From NCBI RefSeq assembly GCF_037935975.1, contig NZ_CP149817.1:620001-684000 (forward strand): a DNA stretch of 64,000 bases. Reading direction: 5' to 3'. Under the pieces are notes generated by a model. The model ran no database searches and had not been told where the DNA came from. It saw nothing but the letters and a program-made list of their open reading frames with translations. This document shows positions 46,509 through 54,714 of this stretch, piece by piece. Numbering within the stretch: position 1 is the first letter of the stretch; each line of letters starts with the position of its first letter. This DNA comes from Teredinibacter turnerae (lineage in GTDB: Bacteria > Pseudomonadota > Gammaproteobacteria > Pseudomonadales > Cellvibrionaceae). Made by a program: the position numbers and the translations under genes.

Positions 46509-46556
46509 AATAATGAGAATGATTCGCATTATTGTGTCGGGAGTGCCTTCTGTCAA
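46509..46556 (-). promoter_or_regulatory. Fur-box promoter of the siderophore biosynthesis operon
   Basis: On the - strand, -35 TTGACA (46556-46551), 17-bp spacer, -10 AATAAT (46533-46528). The -10 lies in the inverted repeat AATAATGCGAATCATTCTCA (46533-46514), matching the Fur consensus of GATAAT-type hexamers. Iron-bound Fur would block RNA polymerase here. Confidence 0.85.
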
Positions 46557-46726
46557 CGCTCTTTTGGTTATTTTGAGAAAAATACTAGTTAACAAAACAA
46601 CAAAAATAATTCGCGCCAAATAATTGTGGTTTTTTCTATAAAAAATTATTTTTTTATCACGTAAAAACAGGTTTTTTTTCGTTAATTGATAGATGAACTA
46701 TATAAAGATTTTGTTATTTATATTGT
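46557..46726. other. AT-rich spacer upstream of entC
   Basis: Very AT-rich stretch with A and T tracts (for example TTTTTTATCACGTAAAAACA) between the entC promoter and the heptamer repeats. No gene or clear site seen; may act as an UP-type or bent region. Confidence 0.35.
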
Positions 46727-46770
46727 GTGTTAGGTGTTAGGTGTTAGGTGTTAGGTGTTAGGTGTTAGGT
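46727..46770 (+). repeat. Tandem heptanucleotide repeat, six copies of GTGTTAG
   Basis: Six perfect, uninterrupted GTGTTAG units followed by GT. It lies in non-coding DNA about 170 bp upstream of the entC promoter and is a candidate for slippage. Confidence 0.9.
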
Positions 46771-46830
46771 TTAACTATTTTTTGAAAATTAATATTTTTA
46801 ATAGATTAGTGTTGAAGGGTTGGTGCCGTA

Positions 46831-46874
46831 ATCAACTTAAGGTGGCGCATACACATGCGCCACCTTAAGTTGAT
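46831..46874. repeat. Perfect 20-bp-arm hairpin
   Basis: Arms ATCAACTTAAGGTGGCGCAT (46831-46850) and its exact complement (46855-46874), loop ACAC. It lies about 75 bp after the stop of the PepSY gene, so it may end or stabilise that transcript. No T tract follows on either strand. Confidence 0.7.
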
Positions 46875-46949
46875 CTCAGCTAGCGCTATTTTAAGAGGCC
46901 GGTGATTGCACACTGGCCTGGTGGGTCCTGTTGCTATTGCCCGCGGGGA

Positions 46950-48602
46950 TCAATCGATTAAAGGCGCCGTTTCCAGTGCTGTTTTTGGCGAGGCGTCGCC
47001 CAGCGACCACACGCTATCTGCCGGGCCATTTTTAGCGCGCTGCCAGGCAATTTTAGCGAAGCTGAAAAAGCAGATCGCGCCTATGAGGGCGGTCAGATCA
47101 ACCGCAACGACTCCAACGCTGGTGTGCGCCCAAGGCCCCAGGGCAGGCAAGAGCGCGCCAGTCAGACTGGTGGCGGGAATAAGCAGTGCCGTTATCGCAC
47201 ATAACAGGCATAGTTCGACCCCCGCGCGGGCCGCGCCACGAAACAGCGCCCAAGCGACACCACCGATAAATACCGCGTAGTAGATGCTTGTTGCAGCGAC
47301 GTTGGTATTTTCCAGATGGATGTGAAACCATTTTACGCTAACCATTGCCGCGAATACGCCGGCGATAGATCCGAGGCACACGCCGACGGTAAGTCGCGCC
47401 ATAACATGGCAGGCGCGCCTTTGGCTTGGCAGATCATCATTGCGTTTTAATTTTTTGCGCCGTTTTTCCAGCCAGAGGAGATTTCCAGTATAAAAAAGCA
47501 CAGCGCCGCCTATGCCAAGAAAAAAGTAGACCCAACGAATGGGATCGCCGCCAAAACTTCCGAAATGCAACGAGAAAAATTTGTTAACAATACTGCCCCA
47601 GGTACCTTCCTGGCCAGGCAGCATGCCGCTGCGTAGTACGTCACCGGTATACGGGTGAATGCCAAGGTAGCCTTCGCGTGCGCCGGTTACCATAAAGTCT
47701 GTGTCTATTACGGCGGCGCGCACCATCGCGCGGGGTGTATCCAGATTCATATAAAGTAGTTCTGATACTTGAACGTTGGGAGCACGTTCTTTTATATCGG
47801 CAAGAACCTCGCTTACTGGTCGTATATCGTATACAGAAAAATCGCGTTTTGGCGGCTGTTCACCGAGATTAAACATGGTCTCCGGTGAAGGGTATACCAC
47901 CTGTCGCAGGCCGTCGTAAAATTGATCGTGGAAGGCAAATACAATCGCGCTGAGGCTGATAATAATATGAAACGGCAGGCTGGTAATGCCGATGATATTG
48001 TGCGCATCCAACCAGAAGCGCTTTTTGTTTTTTCCTGGGCGCAATGCAAAAAAGTCTTTTACCAGTGTCGGAAGCAGCAGGATAACGCCAGAAGCCAACG
48101 CGAGAAAATACAGTACGGATGCGATACCCAGAATATAAATTCCAATATATTCGTGCCCCGCGAGAAACGGAATTCCCGCAGTTCGATGCAACATATCGAT
48201 GAGCTCGGCCAATACCGATGGCGTTGTTTCGCGCACCACCAACTCTTTGTCGGGCCCGAGAGTGGCGTAAGTGTTGGGTGACGATAACTCAATCTCATGC
48301 CCTCGGCCTCCGGTGTTCCACATAATGGGTGCAACAACGTTTTCAGTGGTTTCCAGTTTTAACGTGAAACCTTTGTGGCTCTCGGGGTATTCGGTTAGCA
48401 CCTGATCTATCAGTAAATCGTAATCTTCGATGGCCAGCGGCGTCATGCGTTGTGAGGGTGGGTTCAACCAGCGATCGATCGGCTGCTTGAACATCGTGAG
48501 TGCGCCAGCGTAGAACGCGATAAAGAGCAGGAGCCCGGCAACGATGCCTGTCCAGGTATGGAGTGATTGGTAAACCTTGAGAATATCGCTGCGTAATTTC
48601 AT
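46950..48602 (-). CDS. PepSY-associated membrane protein, iron-uptake linked
   Basis: 550 residues from ATG 48602; an in-frame GTG at 48611 would add three. The start YQSLHTWTGIVAGLLLFIAF and the later DAHNIIGITSLPFHIIISLS and LHFGSFGGDPIRWVYFFLGI are typical of PepSY_TM proteins, with several transmembrane His residues. Eight or so membrane segments are visible. Members are found beside TonB-dependent siderophore receptors and are suspected inner-membrane ferric-siderophore reductases. It is last in the receptor operon. Confidence 0.88.
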   Translation of the reverse strand: MKLRSDILKVYQSLHTWTGIVAGLLLFIAFYAGALTMFKQPIDRWLNPPSQRMTPLAIEDYDLLIDQVLTEYPESHKGFTLKLETTENVVAPIMWNTGGRGHEIELSSPNTYATLGPDKELVVRETTPSVLAELIDMLHRTAGIPFLAGHEYIGIYILGIASVLYFLALASGVILLLPTLVKDFFALRPGKNKKRFWLDAHNIIGITSLPFHIIISLSAIVFAFHDQFYDGLRQVVYPSPETMFNLGEQPPKRDFSVYDIRPVSEVLADIKERAPNVQVSELLYMNLDTPRAMVRAAVIDTDFMVTGAREGYLGIHPYTGDVLRSGMLPGQEGTWGSIVNKFFSLHFGSFGGDPIRWVYFFLGIGGAVLFYTGNLLWLEKRRKKLKRNDDLPSQRRACHVMARLTVGVCLGSIAGVFAAMVSVKWFHIHLENTNVAATSIYYAVFIGGVAWALFRGAARAGVELCLLCAITALLIPATSLTGALLPALGPWAHTSVGVVAVDLTALIGAICFFSFAKIAWQRAKNGPADSVWSLGDASPKTALETAPLID

Positions 48603-48645
48603 GCGCTTCACTTTCTATTTAAAGTTTGGAATTGATAGGCAGTTG

Positions 48646-48948
48646 TTAAAAACTATGCTTAATAAAAAATAATGCGCCGTATGCCAACAGGTTGGCGGTA
48701 CCGTAACTGAGCAACGCGCGGTTGCCAGTCTGGAACAAATAAACAGCGGCGAACAGCAGCATCCACATCGGGGCGATGGACCACATCACAAACTGTGTTT
48801 TGTTTTCAGCACTGAGCCCGCCTGGACCCAGCCACGCAAATAATCCGCTCAAACAGAGTGCAAGGGAAAACCCCAGTACACCACCGGCAATGGTTTTTCG
48901 CCACCAGTCCGGTTGAATTTTTGGTTTTCGCGCAGCGCTATTGGGCAT
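48646..48948 (-). CDS. DUF3649-like small membrane protein
   Basis: 100 residues from ATG 48948 (GGAGGGC upstream). Three hydrophobic segments: IAGGVLGFSLALCLSGLFAW, FVMWSIAPMWMLLFAAVYLF and a C-terminal NLLAYGALFF. Size, layout and position between a DUF3325-like and a PepSY gene match the DUF3649 iron-uptake-associated family. Function unknown. Overlaps the preceding gene by 11 bp. Confidence 0.75.
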   Translation of the reverse strand: MPNSAARKPKIQPDWWRKTIAGGVLGFSLALCLSGLFAWLGPGGLSAENKTQFVMWSIAPMWMLLFAAVYLFQTGNRALLSYGTANLLAYGALFFIKHSF

Positions 48949-49201
48949 GGTGTTGCCCTCCAAAAAAGAGTTGAAAAAAAGGCAAGGTTCCAAATACCGC
49001 CATGGATATAGTGAGTGCGCTGAAAATTGCGGTGCTGGTGGCGACCGTTGCGGTTGCGACGTAAACGCCGGCAATCCACCAGAGTAACGCAACCCAACGC
49101 CAGCGGGTATGCAATGCTTTTGGTTTGATTTTCTGGTTGGGATGAGTAAGGTAAAACAGTGTACAAGCGCAGATAACGCTGATGAAAAAAATGAAAAACA
49201 C
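48938..49201 (-). CDS. DUF3325-like small membrane protein
   Basis: 87 residues with three hydrophobic segments (MFFIFFISVICACTLFYLTH, WVALLWWIAGVYVATATVAT and a Phe-rich C-terminus). Position directly after a TonB-dependent siderophore receptor and before DUF3649/PepSY genes is that of DUF3325 proteins in other proteobacteria. The family call is from layout and general pattern, not from a strong motif. Confidence 0.7.
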   Translation of the reverse strand: MFFIFFISVICACTLFYLTHPNQKIKPKALHTRWRWVALLWWIAGVYVATATVATSTAIFSALTISMAVFGTLPFFQLFFGGQHHAQ

Positions 49202-49364
49202 GTTAATCTCTCCCTTTAACTGTGTGAAAATTTGTGGCGTTCAGTTGAGATAAAGTCGCCGTGCAGCAGATTGTTGGTATTTGCTGTGCGGCGACCAGTG
49301 AGTATGTATTTCTGTCTTGCTATTTAAATCCGGGTGCCCAGCTCCGGTACATGCTTACGCCGGG

Positions 49365-51311
49365 CTAGAAGCTGTAAGTCGCACTCAAATACACGTTGCG
49401 TCCAAGTTCAAAGGTATTGAAATTGGCGTCTTCCTCCTGGGTTTGTACGTCCGTCAGGTTTTTTATGCCGGCGCGCAGCGTGAAAGACGAGGATAGTGGA
49501 CTGCTCAATCCCAGGTCGTAACGGGTATAGGCTGGCAGTGTCTGGTAGTCCGGCCATACATAAATTTCCTGCTCGCCAATATGGTTGGCCGAAAGACTGC
49601 TGGAAAGCGTGTCCAGAATTTTCCAGTTCAGGCTCACGTTGGCCTGAATTTCAGGACGGTTTTCCAGTTTATCGCCGGAGCCGACATTTTCGGTGTCCAA
49701 TTTGGTCAGGTTACCGCTTAGCGACACCGCATCGGTAATAGCGAGGGCGCCCTCAATTTCGAAACCTTTGGTTTTTACTTTGTCGACGTTGGACCAGTAG
49801 CGGCTGTTCGTGTCTGCGTCGTACAAGGCGGAAATCATATCGTCCACATCGTTCTGGAAATACACCAGGCTGAGGTCCCAGTGGCTTTTAGCGATGGAAA
49901 TTCCGGCCTCGATATTGGCGCTGGTTTCCGGTTCGAGATCTTCGTCGCCGCTCAGGAAGCAACTGCCGCCGCAACTGACGATGCTGTATTCGCTACTCAG
50001 TTGATAAGCGCCTGGTGCCTTAAATGCTTCTGCGTAGCCGCCTTTTACCGCGATGCTGTCGGTCAGTTCGACTACCACATACGCGCGAGGGGTAAAGTGA
50101 CTACCGAAAAATTCGTTGTCGTCCATACGCCCGCCCAGGGTTAAGGTGACGCGTTCGCCGAGACTGATTTCATCTTGCATGAAGAGTGCTTTATCAGTAA
50201 TCGACACCTCACCGGTTTGCGCGTAGCTGACATCGTCGCCCACGGTTTGCTGGCGATAGTCAAAACCAACGGTTAACGCGTTATATTTTCCGGCAGCAAA
50301 GTTGCTGTAGCCTTTAAGAGACAGGTTTTCTTCTGTCAGTTCGCGGTTCTGGGGTTCGTCGTAGCGGGAATTAAAATCGTCGATGGAGGCGTCTTCGCGC
50401 TGTAATTGCAGGCTGGTGTTACCCCAGCCCCATTCACCCAGGTAACTTACGCCCAGGGTGTTACGGCTGATTTCCTGCTCGCGGTAATCTTTGCTGTCGC
50501 CTGCGGCATAGAAGGTATCGTAAGGGCGGTTGTCCTGGTTTACGCCTAAGTCAAAATCGAGCTTCTGATTGTCTGCCAGGTTCCAGGTCAGTGTTGCTGC
50601 CACGTTGGTGGCTTCTTTTTCCTCGAGTTTGGGCGAATTTACGCCTTCTTCCTCGCCGTCGATATACCAGGCATCGCGACTTAAGGTGTCCAGCGCAACC
50701 GACAGTGCCAGTTGCTCATTCAGGCGACCTTGCGCTGCCGCACCTAGGCGCGCTTGCGTACCGCCCTCGCCAGTTAACACGGAGCGATACTCGCCGTTCA
50801 CCTGCCCGCTCCACTCGTCCTCTGGTGCTTTAGTGATAATGTTAATGACACCACCCATGGCATCGGCGCCGTAGAGGGAGGACATGGGGCCGCGTACAAT
50901 TTCAACCTGTTGAATGCTGGATAAAGGCACTGAGCTCAGGTCGAAATCCCCTCCGCGCCAGAGCGCGCTGGAAGAAGACACCCGCTTGCCGTTAACCAAA
51001 ATGAGTGTGTACTGGCCATCGAGGCCGCGCAAACGCAAGCTGTCGCGGCCGCTGGCGTCGGAGTAATCGTTAACACCGGCGGTTTGCCCCAGTATTTCGG
51101 GGAGCGCAGTGATGGGGGTCGCGAGTATATCGTCGCCTGTAATAACGCTGGTAAACGCAGGCGCGGTCTGTGTGGTCTTGGCCGTGAGCGACGCGGTGAC
51201 GATCATGGTTTCCAGTCGCGAGGACGCATCGTCGTTGTCCTGTGCGAATGTCGGCAGACTTGCAGCAGCACTCGCGATGGCCGTGGCCAATAATAATTTC
51301 CTGTTAAACAT
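49365..51311 (-). CDS. TonB-dependent catecholate siderophore receptor
   Basis: 648 residues. Signal peptide ends TFAQ (about 23). TonB box-like LETMIVTAS is followed by a plug with LRLRGLDGQYTLILVNGKRV and VEIVRGPMSSLYGADAMGGV, then a barrel ending in Phe. It is of the FepA/CirA/ViuA type and is shorter than the glycan receptors in this window. With a Fur box upstream and the DHB siderophore operon next door, it is the likely receptor for that siderophore. No fepBCDG-type ABC transporter genes are in the window. Confidence 0.92.
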   Translation of the reverse strand: MFNRKLLLATAIASAAASLPTFAQDNDDASSRLETMIVTASLTAKTTQTAPAFTSVITGDDILATPITALPEILGQTAGVNDYSDASGRDSLRLRGLDGQYTLILVNGKRVSSSSALWRGGDFDLSSVPLSSIQQVEIVRGPMSSLYGADAMGGVINIITKAPEDEWSGQVNGEYRSVLTGEGGTQARLGAAAQGRLNEQLALSVALDTLSRDAWYIDGEEEGVNSPKLEEKEATNVAATLTWNLADNQKLDFDLGVNQDNRPYDTFYAAGDSKDYREQEISRNTLGVSYLGEWGWGNTSLQLQREDASIDDFNSRYDEPQNRELTEENLSLKGYSNFAAGKYNALTVGFDYRQQTVGDDVSYAQTGEVSITDKALFMQDEISLGERVTLTLGGRMDDNEFFGSHFTPRAYVVVELTDSIAVKGGYAEAFKAPGAYQLSSEYSIVSCGGSCFLSGDEDLEPETSANIEAGISIAKSHWDLSLVYFQNDVDDMISALYDADTNSRYWSNVDKVKTKGFEIEGALAITDAVSLSGNLTKLDTENVGSGDKLENRPEIQANVSLNWKILDTLSSSLSANHIGEQEIYVWPDYQTLPAYTRYDLGLSSPLSSSFTLRAGIKNLTDVQTQEEDANFNTFELGRNVYLSATYSF

Positions 51312-51364
51312 CTAAACCCCCGGTAAATCAATTTGCGATAAGCGATAAAGTTTTACTATTTAAT

Positions 51365-51406
51365 CTATATGATAATTATTCGCATTATCATTAATAGAAA
51401 ATAAAA
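51365..51406 (-). promoter_or_regulatory. Fur-box promoter of the receptor operon
   Basis: The palindrome-like TGATAATGCGAATAATTATC (51390-51371 on the - strand) matches the Fur consensus. A -35-like TTGCAT at about 51406-51401 with a 16-bp spacer to GATAAT places the -10 in the box. Confidence 0.75.
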
Positions 51407-51489
51407 TGCAAGACCGATGTTTTATCGGACACACAATTTTTTGATCTGAGCCGGGTTGTACAGCGGTAAGAGGCAGGCGATGAGCCGCA

Positions 51490-51506
51490 AGGGCTCACCG
51501 TTTATG
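51490..51506. terminator. Hairpin GAGCC / GGGCTC after the GH44 gene
   Basis: TGAGCC-GCAAG-GGCTCA lies between the GH44 stop and the receptor promoter. No T tract follows; a weak terminator at most. Confidence 0.3.
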
Positions 51507-51545
51507 GGTAGGAATGGAGGGGGACCACCCCGTTGACATTTCTCC

Positions 51546-53159
51546 TTAGGGCCGGGCCTTGAGCAATACTGCAGTAACGGATAGAGGAGGCAACTCCAGT
51601 GTTACCGTATTGTCGCTGGCGCGCACGTTACCTTTTTCCAGGGCGTTGTCCCGGTGAGATACGAAGGTTTCCTCCGCTGGTAAGTTGTGTAAGCGCAGGG
51701 TGCGGTAGGGGCCATCCAGTGGGAAATCGTCGATAGCGACGGTGGCGGTGTGGCTCTCACTCGTGGAACGATTCACCAGCAGTACCGTCATGGCGTCTTC
51801 TGCTTCGTTAATGGAGCTGTAGGCGCTGACAAACTCTTCAAGACTGGAGCTGGAGGCGACACGATAAGGTTTGTTGTAGCGGCTGAAGAGGTGGAGCGTT
51901 TCCCACATGCCGGTGTTCCAGCACCATGGAGTAAATATTTCGACGCCGTTATCCGCGAAAGTGCCGAGCATGGACGCATACCAGATGGCGGTAGTGATCG
52001 GGTTTACATCGCGCACGCACATTTCGGTTAAGCCCAGGGTTACCCCATGGTCTGGCCCCATATATTCAGCGAGCCAATCGTTCACTCGCCCGAAAATATA
52101 CTCTTTATTGATGCTGTCATCCCAGCCGCCTTCCACCATTTTCACCCCGTTGGCATCGAGCGAAACAAAGTCACGGTCAAAGAATGTGCGGTGTAATTGC
52201 ACGATATCTTCCGCATTGTAAGCGCCAGGATAATAGTGAAGATCGAGTACATCGAGGAGGCGAACACCACTTGCGCGTTGCTCTTCAGACACCCGCTTGA
52301 TGAAATACTCCATCCAGCTCATAAACCCTTCTTCCTGAGGTACAGAGAAACCGCCCCAGGCGTACCACTGCCATTCATTCGCGGGCACCGGGCCGGTAAT
52401 TTTAATGCCGGGAAATTTGGCGCGGGCTTTTTTGGCGGTTTCGAAATAGGTGTGCAGGAAATCTTCGACCGGCGTTTGTTCTTTCACGACGTCGTCGTGG
52501 GTCCCAGCCCAGATACCGGGCTCGTTATCCATACTCCAGTACTTGGCTTTGCCACGCCGCACGCCCAACCCGTTTACGCCAAACCAGTGGTCGAGAATAC
52601 CCACGGTGTCGTCGGGCGACCAATCCATGAGGTAGAGATTGGGGTCTCCTTCAACCAGAGCTTCGCCGCCGCCGTCCAGATTGGGTTCGCCGCCGCCAGC
52701 GAGATTCTGAGCGACACCGGTCCACCATTGCGACTGGTTAAATTCCCAATCGTTAAAGTTGTAGGCAGAGGTAGCCGCGACCTTACCGATGAGCTGGAAG
52801 GCCCACATGGTGTCGGCGCCGGGCAGGTTTTCCTGAATCAGGGCTACCCGGTTGTCCCAGTTGTTGTTGCCAGCGTAGACATTGTTGTACCAATCCGGAT
52901 GACTGCTCAGGTGCAGTTGCCAGTTATATTTGGTGCTGTTGTTGCCGCCATTCTCGCGCAGCAAGCGCACACCTGCATCGCGAAAACGCTGCCAGTCAGC
53001 ATCGGAAAGGCTTTCTGCGTTGGAGTTATTCATGCCATACAGGGCACGGCTGATGAGTTTTTTACCGCCGTCGGCGTCGATTTGTACGGTTACATTATCT
53101 GCAAAGGTGGCTGGGCTCAGCGCTGCGCAGAGCGCGAGCGTCGCTAAACGTATTCTCAT
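51546..53159 (-). CDS. GH44 endoglucanase/xyloglucanase-like enzyme, secreted
   Basis: 537 residues. Signal peptide ends TFAD (about 20). GH44 features: ISRALYGMNNSN, LLRENGGNNSTKYNW (67-80), acid/base E213 in YWSMDNEPGIWAGTHDD, and nucleophile E379 in GLTEM. A C-terminal beta-sandwich of about 90 residues ends the protein. GH44 enzymes act on cellulose, xyloglucan and related beta-1,4-glucans. It lacks the carbohydrate-binding modules often joined to GH44 in this bacterial group, and it stands alone between iron-uptake and LPS genes. Confidence 0.87.
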   Translation of the reverse strand: MRIRLATLALCAALSPATFADNVTVQIDADGGKKLISRALYGMNNSNAESLSDADWQRFRDAGVRLLRENGGNNSTKYNWQLHLSSHPDWYNNVYAGNNNWDNRVALIQENLPGADTMWAFQLIGKVAATSAYNFNDWEFNQSQWWTGVAQNLAGGGEPNLDGGGEALVEGDPNLYLMDWSPDDTVGILDHWFGVNGLGVRRGKAKYWSMDNEPGIWAGTHDDVVKEQTPVEDFLHTYFETAKKARAKFPGIKITGPVPANEWQWYAWGGFSVPQEEGFMSWMEYFIKRVSEEQRASGVRLLDVLDLHYYPGAYNAEDIVQLHRTFFDRDFVSLDANGVKMVEGGWDDSINKEYIFGRVNDWLAEYMGPDHGVTLGLTEMCVRDVNPITTAIWYASMLGTFADNGVEIFTPWCWNTGMWETLHLFSRYNKPYRVASSSSLEEFVSAYSSINEAEDAMTVLLVNRSTSESHTATVAIDDFPLDGPYRTLRLHNLPAEETFVSHRDNALEKGNVRASDNTVTLELPPLSVTAVLLKARP

Positions 53160-53593
53160 GGTGGAGAGCTCCTGTTATGAAATTCGATATTCCTGTAGTG
53201 GATGGACTGAATACACAGCCGCAGAGCGCCCGCGAGGAGCTGTTAAAAAGCAAATGTATGACTGGATAGTTGCGAGCGGTATGCGTGCGATGTGTAACGA
53301 TTGTTATTGTTATAGGCGCGCTAATCGCGGTTAAAACCTTCGCGTCGACGCTCGCACAGTGTGGTTGGCGGCGCTACTGAATACAACGGCAGCGCCTTGG
53401 AGTTTTCGCAAAAAAACTTAGAATTTCGTCGCGTTAAAGGTTTAAAAAAACGAAAAGTTTATCTTCTGGTTTGTCGGCTTCGCCAAACAAATTATTTTGA
53501 CGTGTATATTTGAAACTGATAAAGCCGCTGGGGCTGCTACACATGGTTTCTTGCATTGGCCTTATCGGTTGGCATGGGCTCTAGCGTCGAGGT
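53160..53593. other. Intergenic region upstream of the GH44 gene
   Basis: About 430 bp between the GH44 start and the LpxR-like stop, both on the - strand. The GH44 promoter must lie here. Only A/T tracts and a weak hairpin (GGC-TTC-GCC near 53490) were noticed; no gene is supported. Confidence 0.35.
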
Positions 53594-54583
53594 TTAGCGC
53601 AGGCGGTAGGTGAAGCTAATGGAACCGAATTTTCCGGTGCCGGGTTGTGTCGCGTATTCCTTGCTGGTAAACGCGCCTTCATAGGTAAATGCCCAGTTGC
53701 CTAGATTAATCGACGCCCCGAATCCCAGGCGCACCTGTTCGTGGGTGAGTTCAACGCCGTGACTGTCCTGGTAGCTGTTGCCTTCAATCAGAATATCGTT
53801 AAATACGTAGCGTCCCTCCAGGTTAATAAAAAAATGCCAGTGGGTGTTGTGCATTCCCGCGGTTGGATTGATTTCGCGCCCCGGCAAATCCATGGCGATG
53901 GGAAAGCTCTCGTTTAAACGCGCACCAAAACGCAGGCGCATACCGAAGCCAAGATCGCTGGCAAGGTTGCCGATACCACCCTCTGCAATGGCCGACACGT
54001 CGCCGCCCAGGGTACGGCCAAACTGAGTGGTCCACAGGCGTCGGGTACGAGATGACTCCAGGCGAAACACGGGTTCAGTTTTGAGCTGGTTGTCCCAGCC
54101 CTGTGGTTGTTTGGAACCGGTGATATGGTGCACCAGCTTTTGCGACTGTTCCGCGCCACTGGCGGGGCCAACGACACCGGCAATAAAACCCAAGCGACGA
54201 CTGCTCTGCTCGGTGAGCCCGTAAAAATTGATGCGCCCCATCAACAGGCCTGCGTAGGGCTGTTGGTCCGCAATCAGCTCCGGTGTGGTGATGTCTTCCG
54301 GGGTACTCATGATCTGGCCAAACTGATAGCTGATGCCGCGCATCCGGTCGCTGGCGCGGTTGAATCCTGCGTGCTCCACGAGCGGTAATAAGAGCGAAGG
54401 GGCATTTCTTTCGCTGAAAGGTGCATCGAATCCGCGGGCGTAATTCAGCGCAAATCCATTGGTATAGCCGCCGTCTTCCTGGAAAAAAATATCATTTTCG
54501 TAGATGACGTTAAAAAAACGGATATCGGTTTCGGCGTAGGCTGGAAGGGCAAAAAACAACAGGCTGGCGAGCGCTTTGTTCAT
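53594..54583 (-). CDS. LpxR-like outer-membrane lipid A deacylase (DUF2219)
   Basis: 329 residues from ATG 54583; the longer open frame to 54673 would add residues before the signal peptide (LASLLFFALPAYAE). Family motifs are visible: YENDIFFQEDGGYTNGFALN near the start of the mature protein, ADQQPYAGLLMG, and GPASGAEQSQKLVHHITG. In LpxR the Asn, Asp and His in such motifs form the active site that removes the 3'-acyloxyacyl group of lipid A. An even-stranded barrel ending FGSISFTYRLR fits an outer-membrane location. Confidence 0.88.
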   Translation of the reverse strand: MNKALASLLFFALPAYAETDIRFFNVIYENDIFFQEDGGYTNGFALNYARGFDAPFSERNAPSLLLPLVEHAGFNRASDRMRGISYQFGQIMSTPEDITTPELIADQQPYAGLLMGRINFYGLTEQSSRRLGFIAGVVGPASGAEQSQKLVHHITGSKQPQGWDNQLKTEPVFRLESSRTRRLWTTQFGRTLGGDVSAIAEGGIGNLASDLGFGMRLRFGARLNESFPIAMDLPGREINPTAGMHNTHWHFFINLEGRYVFNDILIEGNSYQDSHGVELTHEQVRLGFGASINLGNWAFTYEGAFTSKEYATQPGTGKFGSISFTYRLR

Positions 54584-54613
54584 GGAAGTCCATCGTGTGT
54601 TTAGTTGAAGCGA

Positions 54614-54645
54614 CAATGAAACCGGACAGCTGTCCAGTTTCATTG
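54614..54645. promoter_or_regulatory. 32-bp near-perfect palindrome
   Basis: CAATGAAACCGGACAG is followed directly by CTGTCCAGTTTCATTG; only one base pair mismatches. It lies 30 bp before the LpxR-like start and 70 bp after the RND stop. It may be an operator for lpxR or a transcript-end hairpin of the efflux operon. Confidence 0.55.
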
Positions 54646-54714
54646 CCGAGAACCCTGTGAGGTTCGGGTGCAAGTGTGGCTATGGCTCTAGGTATGGATC
54701 GTATCGACGCTGCC

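Noticed and set aside
46727-46770. Heptamer array considered as a CRISPR array
   Set aside because: Repeats are 7 bp and contiguous with no spacers, and no cas genes are near.
52197-53147. 316-residue open frame on the + strand
   Set aside because: Fully antisense to the GH44 gene; composition is the mirror of that gene's codon use.
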